A DNA stretch of 64,000 nucleotides from VXNF01 sp965116465 (lineage in GTDB: Bacteria; Actinomycetota; Acidimicrobiia; Acidimicrobiales; CATQHL01), in contig OZ220687.1 in assembly GCA_965116465.1 (NCBI GenBank), forward strand, positions 682,001 through 746,000, read 5' to 3'. Every line of letters begins with the position of its first letter. Within the stretch, counting starts at the first letter, position 1. The notes under the pieces were generated by a model. The model was not told the origin of the DNA, ran no database searches, and worked only from the letters and a program-made list of their open reading frames with translations. Of the stretch, positions 19,811 to 28,793 are shown in pieces. A program made the position numbers and the translations under genes.

Positions 19811-19906
19811 GCGCTCAGCCTACCGTCGCGGGGTAGAATCGAAATACATCAGAACCAATAGAAATCACTTTCACAAGCGCCGTCCGGCGCCCGCCGCCGG
19901 TGCGCT

Positions 19907-22354
19907 TCAGGAGGCCCCGCCGCCGTTGCGATGGGCGGCGGCCTGCTCGGTGGCGAACTCCTGTGGAGTCATGAGGACCTCGCGGGCCTTGGAACCCTCC
20001 GACGGCCCGACCACACCGCGCTGCTCGAGCAGATCCATGAGGCGCCCGGCGCGGGCGAACCCCACCCGCAGCTTGCGCTGCAGCATGGAGGTGGAGCCGA
20101 GTTGGCTGTCCACCACCAGTTCCATGGCCGCCTCCAGCAGCTCGTCGTCGTCGGGGTCGCCCCCGTCACGCGCGCTCGGCAGCGTCGGCGTGGCGAGATC
20201 CTCCGCGGTGATGCCCTCGGGCTCGGTGGAGCGGACCTTCTGGCGGCGCCAGACCGCCGTCACCCGCCGGACCTCCTCCTCGCTCACCCAGGCCCCCTGG
20301 ATCCGCCGGGGAGTGCCGGCCGTCCCGTCGAGCAGCAGCATGTCGCCGAAGCCCACGAGACGTTCGGCCCCGGCCTGGTCGAGGATGACCCGGCTGTCGG
20401 TGAGGCTCGACACCGACAGAGCCATCCGGGCCGGGATGTTGGCCTTGATGACGCCGGTGATCACGTTGGTGGACGGACGCTGCGTGGCGATCACGAGGTG
20501 CACGCCCACGGCGCGGGCCATCTGTGCGAGACGCCAGATGGCGTCCTCCACCTCGCGGGGCGCCACCATCATGAGGTCCGACAGCTCGTCCACCACGATG
20601 ACGATGAACGGCAGGCGCTTCAGCGGTTCGTCCCCGTCGTCGCCGCCCGGATCCCCCTCCGAGCCGGCGGCAAGCGATGCCTCGTACATCTCGTTGTAGC
20701 CGGTTATGTCACGGCAGCCCACTCGGGAAAGCAGTTCGTAGCGCCGCTCCATCTCCCGAACGGCCCAGCCGAGGGCGTTGGCGGCCTTCTTCGGATCGAT
20801 GACGGGCTGGGTCAGCAGGTGCGGCACGCTGGCGAACTGCCGCATCTCCACCATCTTGGGATCCACGAGGATCAACCGCACCTGCTCGGGCGTGCAGCGC
20901 ATCAGGATCGTCGTGATGATCGAATTGAGGCAGGACGACTTGCCCGCGCCGGTGGCACCGGCGATGAGTATGTGGGGCATCCGCCCCAGGTTGGCCATCA
21001 CGGCCTGACCGGTGATGTCGCGCCCGATGGCCACATCGAGAGGATGGGTGGCGCCCGCCGCCTCCTCCGAGGCCAGGATGTCGCCCAGGGTGACCGTGTG
21101 GCGAGCCGGGTTGGGCACTTCCACACCGATGGCCTGCCGGCCCGGGATCGGCGCCAGGATGCGCACCTCCGCCGAGGCCAGGGCGTAGGCGATGTCGCGG
21201 GACAAAGCGGTGACCCTGGCGACCTTCACGCCCTCCGCCAGCACCAGCTCGTAGCGGCTGACCGTCGGGCCCACGACCACGTCGACCAGCTTGGCCTCCA
21301 CGCCGTGGGCGGCCAGCGCCGCCTCCAGCGACCGCCCCCGCTCGCTGATGAGCCGGCCATCCACCTCCTGGCTGGGCGTGCGCTTCAGGATCCCCAGGTT
21401 GGGGCGGCGCCACTGGCCGCTGTCGTCACCTGCCGCCGTCACCTGCGCCGCCGCTGCCGGCTTTGCGCGCTCCCGGCGGGACTCCCCGGAAGGCTCGGGG
21501 GGTGGAGGCGCCTGATCCGCCGGCCCCGGGCCGCCCGAGAGGGGCGCGGCGGCGGGCATCGCCACCGGCGGCTGGGTGGGCACCGCCACAACGTCCGGCG
21601 CCGGGCCGTCAACGGCTCCGGCGGCAACGGATTCCTTCTCCTCCTCCGGATCCGAGCGCCGGTCGGACACCACGAGGCGATATACAGCCGCCAAGCCCAG
21701 CCCCACTCGGCGCAGGACCCACCAGGCCCCGCGTGCAACGGTGCCGAGCGACATGCCGCTGAGGGCCAGCCAGCCCAGCAGGCCCACCGCCACCAGCACG
21801 ACCACCGCCCCGGCCACGCCGGCAATCAGTGCCAGCGCGCCACCGGAGGCGAAACCCACATAGCCGCCGGCGCCCTCGAACTCGCCCAGGGCGTCCCCCC
21901 AGGTCGGACGGCCGGCGGCGAGGTGGAGGATGCCGGCGAGCGCCGTCATGACCAGGCAGCCCCCCAGGATGCGCACCGACGGCCGGTGGTCCGCGTCGGC
22001 CTCGGCCTCCGTCTCGGTCTCCTTGCCGGAGCGACCCACGACCAGCAGCACACCGGCCGCGGCCAGCGCCGGGGGCACCAGCAGGCGACCCCACCCCACC
22101 GTCACGCCGGCGGCGCGACGGAATGCGGTGCCGACGAGGCCTCCGAAGTCGCCGTAGACGCCGAGCGCGCTCAGCAGGGCCAGCACGAAGGCCACGAGCC
22201 CCCAGATCTCGGCGCGATACGCCCGGTAGAAGCCGGCGAGAGCCGACGGTTCCTCCGGTGGGGCGCCGCTGGTGCCGTTGCGGCCGCGCGCCGGTGGTTT
22301 CGAGCCGCGTGGGGGCGCGCCCGGCCGTGTGGCTCCCGCAGGGGACTTTGCCAT
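19907..22354 (-). CDS. ftsK: DNA translocase FtsK/SpoIIIE
   Basis: 815 aa from the ATG at 22354. The N-terminal half has about four hydrophobic segments between residues 45 and 205, followed by an acidic and proline-rich linker to about 310. The motor domain carries Walker A GATGAGKSS near residues 464-472, the LVDPKMVEMRQF segment, Walker B FIVIVVDELSDLMM and IATQRPSTNVITG. A C-terminal winged-helix gamma domain (GSTSMLQRKLRVGFARAGRLMDLLE) would read chromosome-orienting sites. It pumps DNA at the division septum. Confidence 0.94.
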   Translation of the reverse strand: MAKSPAGATRPGAPPRGSKPPARGRNGTSGAPPEEPSALAGFYRAYRAEIWGLVAFVLALLSALGVYGDFGGLVGTAFRRAAGVTVGWGRLLVPPALAAAGVLLVVGRSGKETETEAEADADHRPSVRILGGCLVMTALAGILHLAAGRPTWGDALGEFEGAGGYVGFASGGALALIAGVAGAVVVLVAVGLLGWLALSGMSLGTVARGAWWVLRRVGLGLAAVYRLVVSDRRSDPEEEKESVAAGAVDGPAPDVVAVPTQPPVAMPAAAPLSGGPGPADQAPPPPEPSGESRRERAKPAAAAQVTAAGDDSGQWRRPNLGILKRTPSQEVDGRLISERGRSLEAALAAHGVEAKLVDVVVGPTVSRYELVLAEGVKVARVTALSRDIAYALASAEVRILAPIPGRQAIGVEVPNPARHTVTLGDILASEEAAGATHPLDVAIGRDITGQAVMANLGRMPHILIAGATGAGKSSCLNSIITTILMRCTPEQVRLILVDPKMVEMRQFASVPHLLTQPVIDPKKAANALGWAVREMERRYELLSRVGCRDITGYNEMYEASLAAGSEGDPGGDDGDEPLKRLPFIVIVVDELSDLMMVAPREVEDAIWRLAQMARAVGVHLVIATQRPSTNVITGVIKANIPARMALSVSSLTDSRVILDQAGAERLVGFGDMLLLDGTAGTPRRIQGAWVSEEEVRRVTAVWRRQKVRSTEPEGITAEDLATPTLPSARDGGDPDDDELLEAAMELVVDSQLGSTSMLQRKLRVGFARAGRLMDLLEQRGVVGPSEGSKAREVLMTPQEFATEQAAAHRNGGGAS

Positions 22355-22523
22355 CGTTGCCAACACTAGCACCACGGGCCACAGCAGCCCCGCGGCGACC
22401 GGGGCGTGTCGCACGCGGGGCGCGGCGATCGCGCGCCCTGTGATCAGGGGTTCGCCGTTCGACCCTCAGGTCCGGCGCGCCGGCGTGGCCTGCTGTGTCC
22501 CCGGCACCGGCCGGGGCTGCACC

Positions 22524-22817
22524 TCAGTACTCGAACTGCACTGCGGCCCGGTTCTCGAGGATGGGGCGCACCGTCGAGGCAATGAAGGCCTGGTGGCCGG
22601 AGTCGTCACGGTAGGAGACGAATCCCGCTTCGTCGTCGAAGTCCACTGTCACGGCGAAGTCATGGTTGCCGGCGTTGATGGCGGCGTCGGCGCCGTGGGC
22701 AAAGCCCCGTACGGCCTCGTGCGTCTCGAGCAATTCCACGAGGCCCTCGAGGAACGCCGCCTGCTTGGCGTCGTCAACCTCGTCGTTCCACTTGAACAGC
22801 ACGCAATGGCGGATCAT
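22524..22817 (-). CDS. Dabb (stress-responsive alpha/beta barrel) domain protein
   Basis: 97 aa. The ATG at 22817 has GGAG 7 bp upstream. MIRHCVLFKWNDEVDDAKQ is the typical Dabb start, and HDFAVTVDFDDEAGFVSYRD with a terminal VQFEY completes the ferredoxin-like dimeric barrel. Some members catalyse cyclisations or bind small ligands; most are unassigned. It diverges from the amidohydrolase gene with 82 bp between them. Confidence 0.85.
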   Translation of the reverse strand: MIRHCVLFKWNDEVDDAKQAAFLEGLVELLETHEAVRGFAHGADAAINAGNHDFAVTVDFDDEAGFVSYRDDSGHQAFIASTVRPILENRAAVQFEY

Positions 22818-22899
22818 GGCCGCTCCTTCGATCGGGGCCGGATTCTGGCGCGAGGATAAACTGATCCGGCCCCGAGCGCCCTCCGAGAGCGAACGCACC

Positions 22900-24264
22900 A
22901 TGAGCACACCGGGACAGACCGACACGGCGACCGGCGCCGGCGGCGGCGGCGAGATCCTCATCTCCGGCGGCACTCTCATCGACGCCACCGGCGCACCGGC
23001 GCGCCCCAACCCGGGTGTGCTGCTGCGCGGGGACAGTGTCCAGGTGGTGGGGCCGGGTGCCGCCGAGGCGGCCTCAGCCGGCGCCGACCACATCGACGCC
23101 ACCGGCCGGACGGTGATGCCGGGACTCATCGACGCCCACTGCCACGCCACCTTCGACGACGTCCAGTCCAATGACGAGCTCTTCTTCCACCGCGATCCCG
23201 CCACCGCCGCGCTGGTTGCGGGCCAGAACCTCTCCAAGATGTTGCGGGCGGGCGTCACCTCCTTCTGCGACCCCGACACGCTGTTCTCGATGGGGCCGTC
23301 GCTGCGCAACGCCGTCGAGGCGGGTGTCGTGGCCGGCCCGCGCATCAGCACCGGCGTGCAGGCGCTGGTCACCGCCGTCGGTGGCACGGCCGGGCGGCTC
23401 ATCCCCGACGAGGGCGTGGTGGGCTATGCCCAGGTGGTCAACTCCCTCGACGATGCCGTCATGTGGACCCGCCGGCACATCAAGTACGGCGCCGACTGGA
23501 TCAAGATCCACGCCACCGGGCTGCTGCCCGGTCGGTCCGGCGAGGTGTTGGGATGGAGCCGCGACGAGTTGCGGGCGGTGTGCGACACCGCCCACGAACT
23601 CGGCACCTCGGTGATGGCGCACTGCCGCAGTCCCGAGAGCGTCACCGCCTGCGCGGAGGCGGGCGTGGACATGCTGCTGCACGCCTCGTTCATGGACGCC
23701 GAGGGTCTCGAGGCGGTGATCACCTCCGGCAGCGCCCTCTGCCCCACCTTCACGTTCCTGGCCAACCTGGCGGACTTCGGCGCCTCGGTGGGGGCCGGAG
23801 CGGGGATGGAGGACATCTTCCGGGGCGAGATCGCCGCCACCGCCAAGATGATGCGGGTGGCCTACGACGCCGGCGTGCCGCTGCTGTGCGGTTCCGAGGC
23901 CGGTTTCGCCCTCACCCCCTACGGGCACTGGCACGGCAGGGAGGCGGAGATCCTCGTGAACGAGTTGGGCCTCAGCCCTATGGAGGCCATCGTCTGCGCC
24001 ACCGCCAACGGGGCCATCGCCATGCGGCTCGAGGGCCGGGTCGGCACCGTCACCGAGGGTCAACTGGCCGACGTGTTGGTGCTCGACGGTGATCCACTGG
24101 CCGACATCCGGCTCCTCAACGATCGCAGCCGCATCGTCGAGGTCATCAGCCGCGGCCGGCGCGTGGACCTCAGCGGCCCCTGGCCGGCGCACGGGCCGAT
24201 CCCCGGCGACAAGGTGCGCAACTGGGCGGAGGAGATCCTCACCTACGAGCGGGCCTACGGCTGA
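22900..24264 (+). CDS. Amidohydrolase-family metal-dependent hydrolase
   Basis: 454 aa from the ATG at 22900. It opens with the beta-sandwich strand ILISGGTLIDATG, then GLIDAHCHATFDD with the HxH metal ligands near residues 82-84. Further candidate ligands are IKIHATG, MAHCRSP and DMLLHASF. The position usually written GTD on strand 8 reads CGSEAGF here, so the conserved Asp seems replaced by Glu. The end, EGQLADVLVLDGDPLADI, is canonical. Relatives are imidazolonepropionase/prolidase-like hydrolases of cyclic amides or dipeptides. The substrate is unknown. Confidence 0.85.
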   Translation: MSTPGQTDTATGAGGGGEILISGGTLIDATGAPARPNPGVLLRGDSVQVVGPGAAEAASAGADHIDATGRTVMPGLIDAHCHATFDDVQSNDELFFHRDPATAALVAGQNLSKMLRAGVTSFCDPDTLFSMGPSLRNAVEAGVVAGPRISTGVQALVTAVGGTAGRLIPDEGVVGYAQVVNSLDDAVMWTRRHIKYGADWIKIHATGLLPGRSGEVLGWSRDELRAVCDTAHELGTSVMAHCRSPESVTACAEAGVDMLLHASFMDAEGLEAVITSGSALCPTFTFLANLADFGASVGAGAGMEDIFRGEIAATAKMMRVAYDAGVPLLCGSEAGFALTPYGHWHGREAEILVNELGLSPMEAIVCATANGAIAMRLEGRVGTVTEGQLADVLVLDGDPLADIRLLNDRSRIVEVISRGRRVDLSGPWPAHGPIPGDKVRNWAEEILTYERAYG

Positions 24265-24306
24265 GACCACCTCGGCCCCCGGTCGCCCGGTCGGGGCGGG
24301 CGCGTG

Positions 24307-24768
24307 CTACAGCAGGTGGCGGGTGGTCTCGTGCACGGTGCGGATGGCGAAGCTGGACCGCAGCCGCGACACGCCGCTGAACCGTGACAGGTACCGGTTG
24401 AAGATGCGTTCGAAGTCGCGGTGGTCCTTGACCGCCAGATGCAGGAGGTAGTCGGCGTCGCCCGCCACCAGGTGGCACGACATCACCTCGGGACACTCCC
24501 CCACCTCCGACTCGAAGAGCTGCAACGACTCCTTGCTCTGGCTGCGGAGCGACACCTCCACGAAGACGTCCAGGTCCCGGCCGATGGCCTTCCGGTTCAC
24601 GATCATCACGTAGTCGGCGATGAAGCCGCCGGCCTCGAGGCGTCGAACCCGCCGGTGACAGGCCGACGTGGACAGACCGACGCAGGCGGCCAACTCGGCA
24701 TGGGACACACGGCCGTTGCGCTGCAACTCGTTGAGGATCTGCCGATCCGTGGGGTCCAGCGATTCCAT
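24307..24768 (-). CDS. Lrp/AsnC-family transcriptional regulator (AldR-like)
   Basis: 153 aa from the ATG at 24768. An N-terminal winged helix (LDPTDRQILNELQRNGRVSHAELAACVGLS...RVRRLEAGG) is followed by a RAM ligand-binding domain with the DADYLLHLAVKD signature. It diverges from the alanine dehydrogenase gene across a 133-bp A/T-rich gap that contains a 24-bp inverted repeat. The arrangement matches mycobacterial aldR-ald, so it probably controls ald in response to alanine. The target is inferred from position. Confidence 0.9.
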   Translation of the reverse strand: MESLDPTDRQILNELQRNGRVSHAELAACVGLSTSACHRRVRRLEAGGFIADYVMIVNRKAIGRDLDVFVEVSLRSQSKESLQLFESEVGECPEVMSCHLVAGDADYLLHLAVKDHRDFERIFNRYLSRFSGVSRLRSSFAIRTVHETTRHLL

Positions 24769-24779
24769 GACCAATATTA

Positions 24780-24803
24780 TGCGCTAATTCACTAGATAGC
24801 GCA
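24780..24803. promoter_or_regulatory. Inverted repeat, candidate Lrp/AldR operator
   Basis: TGCGCTA (24780-24786) and TAGCGCA (24797-24803) are perfect inverted arms separated by 10 bp. They lie in the A/T-rich divergent gap between the Lrp/AsnC gene and ald. The spacing fits one site for an Lrp-type dimer. Further A/T-rich sequence up to 24850 could hold more sites and the ald promoter. Confidence 0.65.
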
Positions 24804-24901
24804 AATCTTGTGCACATAGTGGACTTCATAGACACTAGCTCACTTGTTAGTCGGTCTCACAGAGCACTATCCTTGCCGGAGACAGAACGAAGGAGGCGGT
24901 C

Positions 24902-26017
24902 ATGCGCATCGGCGTTCCGAAGGAGATCAAGAACGAGGAGCGGCGCGTCGGCCTGACTCCTGACAGCGCGCGCGAGTTGAGCACGCGGGGCCACGACGTC
25001 TTCGTCGAGCACGACGCCGGCGCGGGCGCCGGATTCAGCGACGAGGACTACGCCGCCCAGGGGGCGACGGTCGTGGCATGCGCGGACGGGGTCTTCGATG
25101 TCGCCGAGTTGATCGTCAAGGTCAAGGAGCCGCAGGCCGCCGAACGTGCCCGCTTGCGCCCCGACCACACGCTGTTCACCTACCTGCACCTGGCGGCGGA
25201 CCCCCGGCAGGCATCGGAGCTGCTGGAGAGCGGTGCCACCGCCATCGCCTACGAGTCGGTCACCGACAGCGCCGGACGGCTCCCGCTGCTGGCACCCATG
25301 TCACAGGTGGCGGGCCGGATGTCCATCCAGGCCGGCGCCCACTGCCTCGAAGGCGCCGCCGGCGGCCGGGGCGTCCTGCTGGGAGGCGTGCCCGGCGTCG
25401 CGGCCGCCCCGGTCGTGGTCCTCGGCGGCGGTGTGGTGGGCACCAACGCCATCCAGATGGCGCTGGGGCTCGGCGCCGATGTCACCGTGCTGGACAGGGA
25501 TCCCGTGGTGCTGGAGAAGCTCGCGGCGCGCTTCGGCCCGTCGTTGAGGACCCTCTACTCCGACTCGGGCGCCCTCGAGCGCGCCGTCACCGGCGCCGAC
25601 CTGGTGATCGGGGCCGTGCTGCTGCGCGGCGCCCGGGCACCCCGGCTGATCACCCAGCAGATGGTGACGGAGATGCGGCCGGGTTCGGTGCTCGTGGACG
25701 TGGCGATCGATCAGGGCGGTTGCGCGGCGACCTCACATCCCACGACCCACGCCGACCCGACCTTCACGACCGAGGGGGTCGTGCACTACTGCGTCGCGAA
25801 CATGCCCGGCGCCGTGCCGCGGACCTCCACCCTGGCGCTCAACAACGCAACGCTCCCCTACGTGCTGCGGATCGCGGACCAGGGCCCGGCAGCGGCACTG
25901 CGCGCCGACGCCGGCCTGCGGGACGGCCTCACCGTCCACCGCGGCCGAATCACCGAACCCGCCGTCGCCGAGTCCCTCAGCCTCCCCTACACCGCCCCCA
26001 CGATCTGCCTCAACTGA
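24902..26017 (+). CDS. ald: Alanine dehydrogenase
   Basis: 371 aa, the standard length, with AAGGAGG about 7 bp before the ATG. MRIGVPKEIKNEERRVGLTP opens the protein. KVKEP (about residues 73-77) and LHLAAD (about 95) carry the catalytic Lys and His, and VVVLGGGVVGTNAIQMA is the NAD site. It interconverts alanine with pyruvate and ammonia. The divergent Lrp-type regulator and the operator upstream suggest alanine-responsive control. The 139-bp gap after it shows only a GC-rich 14-bp palindrome at 26025-26038. Confidence 0.95.
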   Translation: MRIGVPKEIKNEERRVGLTPDSARELSTRGHDVFVEHDAGAGAGFSDEDYAAQGATVVACADGVFDVAELIVKVKEPQAAERARLRPDHTLFTYLHLAADPRQASELLESGATAIAYESVTDSAGRLPLLAPMSQVAGRMSIQAGAHCLEGAAGGRGVLLGGVPGVAAAPVVVLGGGVVGTNAIQMALGLGADVTVLDRDPVVLEKLAARFGPSLRTLYSDSGALERAVTGADLVIGAVLLRGARAPRLITQQMVTEMRPGSVLVDVAIDQGGCAATSHPTTHADPTFTTEGVVHYCVANMPGAVPRTSTLALNNATLPYVLRIADQGPAAALRADAGLRDGLTVHRGRITEPAVAESLSLPYTAPTICLN

Positions 26018-26156
26018 CCGCCGCGCTGCCGCGGCAGCAACGCGGACATGGACGCCGAGCAGCGTCAGCCGGACACGGAGTCTCTCATGCGCTGCTCACT
26101 AACCTGGTGCAGCCCTCACCAAGGGCGCGCAAGCGAGGGGCACGCCTCGGTGTCCC

Positions 26157-28793
26157 TCAATCCGGCAGCGTCACCACCTTCGCGTTACCGACGTGGGCGT
26201 AGCGGCCTGGCGTGCAGGTGAGGACGATGACTTGGCATTCACGGCCGGCCGCGGCAATGGCGGCGCCCATGCGGACCAACCGGGACGGGTCGCTCCAGCC
26301 GAGCGCGTCGTCGATCACGACGGGAGCACCGCCGCCGTCGGGACTCACGATGGCGGCGCAGGCCAGCCGGCTGAGCACGCCGAGTTGCTCGCGGGCGCCG
26401 ACGCTCAAGTGTTCGAGAGCGAGCGTCACGCCATCGAGTGTTCGGCAGGCGAGGCGGAGGTCGTCGTCCAGTTCGATCTCGAACGTGGGTCCGAAGACGA
26501 TGCGACCGAACTGTTCGATTCGCTGCTTGAACGGCGCTAGGTAACGCCTCCGGCTCTCCGCCCGGCGACGCTCGAAGGTCTCGTACAGAATTTGCGCCGC
26601 CAGCGCCCGCGCCTCGGTGCGCTCGTACTCCCGTTCGAGTCGCTCGCAGCGGGCACGGGCCTCCCCGAGTTGCTCGTGCAGGCCCGCCTCGCCCTGAAGC
26701 TCCAGACGGCCGCGCAAGGTCGAAAGCGAAAGCTCGTTGTCGTTGAGTTCGGCTTCGGCACGCGTCGTGGCGTCGCGGGCGTTGTCCATCAGCAACTTCA
26801 GAGAGTCGGGATCGGCTTCGACCACCGCAGCCCGCGCCTGTTCCAACGCATCTGCGGCACCCTCGACGGCCTGCCGTGCCGACACCAGCGAGGCCCGTAG
26901 GTCGGCGTCGGAGCGGTCGTTGCGGGCGTCCGCCAACTCCTTCCGAGCCTTGCCGTGGGCATCTTCGGCATCGCTGATCCTCGCGGCCTGCACGGCCTCT
27001 TCCCCCTCGGCCTCCGCCAGGGCTTCCTGCGCATCCGCGGCAGCCCGGCGGCATCTGTCGTGGTAAGCATCCCGCTCGTCCAAGGACCCGTCGGCCGCCG
27101 ACGCAAGCCGCTTGGCCTCTTCGAAGTCCGCGGGCAGGGCGGGGGCGGCAGGTCTTTCGGCCGCGTACTCTTCGATCCGCCCGGACAGGCCGGCGATCTT
27201 CTGAGCCAGGACGTCCAGGGTCAGATCCCGCAGGTCTCGGCCGATCGTCGCAGTCGCCTCTTCGCGGCTGCGTTCGGCCTCCCTCCGCTGCTCGGCCGCC
27301 CGCTTCGCCTCGGCGAGGCCCGATACGCCGCCCTGTTCACAGAGGTCTGCGAGGCGAGCGCAGGCTCGGCCCAGTTCGGCGGACCTGTCCCTCGAGCCGC
27401 CGCCGGCTGTCACGTGTAGCTGCACCACGTCGGGCAGCGTGATCCGCGCATCGTCAGTGACAGAGAACTCTTGGTCGGTGCCCGCGGGCACTTCGACCGT
27501 CTCGCCGGAGATCGTCATCTCGAGGTCGGCCAGGGCGCTGATGGCGAGCGAGGCAGCGGCGCTCCGAGCGGCCGCCTCGGAACGCACCACGTCGAGGTTC
27601 GCCGCGTCGATGCGCGCAAGCAGTTCGTCGCCCACCCGTGCCGAATCGAGGTGGACCTCCGCCTCGGCCAAGGCCTGCTGAGCCTCGACCACCCGACCGT
27701 GACGCTCGCGCAGCTGCTCCACTTCGATGAGCCGCCGATGGTGGTCGCGGTCGTCGTTGGCCCGCTTCTGCGCCTCCCTCGCCGCAGCCAGCGACTCGGC
27801 TGCCACCGAGAGTTCCTCACCGGCAGCCGCGGCCCGGGCGATGGCCGCTGCCAAGACGGGCGCCGACCGTTCGCCGGCAGCCCTGAGGTCTTCCTCTTTC
27901 TGCTTCGCGTCGGCAAGGCCCCGGATCAACTCGTCACGGCGCGTCATGTCAGCGTCGGTCCGGTCTCGCTTCTCGACGGCGGCTCGGTGCTCTGCGGCGA
28001 GTTTGTCCACCTCCATCTGAAGTCGCTCCAGCGCCTGCCACCTGTCACCGAGCTCCTGCTCTTCGTCCTCCGCGGCGTCTCGCACCTGGGCCAGCCGCTT
28101 GCGGTCGGCGAGGCGTCTCTCGACCTCAGCCGCATCGGACTCGATGCCTGCGAGATCCTGCTCGATGCCTGCAACCGCCCTGCGAGCCTCGGCCAAGGCG
28201 CGCTCGACCGCCTTGCGATCCGCCTTGGGTTGGCCCGTGCGTGTCCAGGACTCCTCCCGCTGGGCGCAGATTCGGTTCCAGAGGTTGTCTTCGCGGTCAC
28301 CTGCGGTTTCGCCCGCGGCCGCCAGATCGAGCGCCCTACCCAACGAGGGCACGTTGAAGTCCGGGAGAGCCAACTCGGTGCCCTGCTCAATCCGCAGGGC
28401 TTCCCACAAACCCGTGTCGAGGGTCTCCTCGAGCAGTTCGCGCGCCCGATTGTGCGCCTCGCGCCCGGTGAACTGCTCGTGCCGGGGTCCTTCGACGGAG
28501 AGAACGGTCTGTGCCCGGCGGTTCCAGCGCTTGGAGTAGACGAGTCGGTAGGGGCCGGTCGTGAACTCCACATCCACTTCGGCACCGGCGTCTCGATCCA
28601 CCGGCTGCACGCTTGCGACATCCCGATGCTTGGATGAATCCTGGTACCGCAGGATCAACCCCAGAGCCTCGGGGATGCTGGTCTTGCCGACCTCGTTGTC
28701 GCCTTCGATGATCGTGACGCCATCGGTCGTGAAGTCCACGCCGCAGTCGGTGACGCCGCGGTAGTTCTGTAGTCGGATCCGATGGAGTCTCAT
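26157..28793 (-). CDS. SbcC/Rad50/YhaN-like coiled-coil ATPase
   Basis: 878 aa. N-terminal Walker A GDNEVGKTS is near residues 31-39. Long charged coiled coils run from about 185 to 740. The C-terminal lobe has the ABC-type signature LSVGAREQLGVLSRLA and the Walker B-like APVVIDDALGWSD. No CxxC zinc hook is visible at the apex. Instead a beta-rich insert (about 425-470, ALADLEMTISGETVEV to DVVQLHVTAGGG) interrupts the coil. It overlaps the upstream nuclease gene by 4 bp, so the two should form a complex that processes DNA ends or hairpins. The insert and missing hook make it closer to YhaN-type proteins than to classical SbcC. Confidence 0.8.
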   Translation of the reverse strand: MRLHRIRLQNYRGVTDCGVDFTTDGVTIIEGDNEVGKTSIPEALGLILRYQDSSKHRDVASVQPVDRDAGAEVDVEFTTGPYRLVYSKRWNRRAQTVLSVEGPRHEQFTGREAHNRARELLEETLDTGLWEALRIEQGTELALPDFNVPSLGRALDLAAAGETAGDREDNLWNRICAQREESWTRTGQPKADRKAVERALAEARRAVAGIEQDLAGIESDAAEVERRLADRKRLAQVRDAAEDEEQELGDRWQALERLQMEVDKLAAEHRAAVEKRDRTDADMTRRDELIRGLADAKQKEEDLRAAGERSAPVLAAAIARAAAAGEELSVAAESLAAAREAQKRANDDRDHHRRLIEVEQLRERHGRVVEAQQALAEAEVHLDSARVGDELLARIDAANLDVVRSEAAARSAAASLAISALADLEMTISGETVEVPAGTDQEFSVTDDARITLPDVVQLHVTAGGGSRDRSAELGRACARLADLCEQGGVSGLAEAKRAAEQRREAERSREEATATIGRDLRDLTLDVLAQKIAGLSGRIEEYAAERPAAPALPADFEEAKRLASAADGSLDERDAYHDRCRRAAADAQEALAEAEGEEAVQAARISDAEDAHGKARKELADARNDRSDADLRASLVSARQAVEGAADALEQARAAVVEADPDSLKLLMDNARDATTRAEAELNDNELSLSTLRGRLELQGEAGLHEQLGEARARCERLEREYERTEARALAAQILYETFERRRAESRRRYLAPFKQRIEQFGRIVFGPTFEIELDDDLRLACRTLDGVTLALEHLSVGAREQLGVLSRLACAAIVSPDGGGAPVVIDDALGWSDPSRLVRMGAAIAAAGRECQVIVLTCTPGRYAHVGNAKVVTLPD

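Noticed and set aside
26025..26038. GC palindrome after ald as a terminator
   Set aside because: The 14-bp palindrome has no loop of its own and no T-run. Too weak to list as a terminator.
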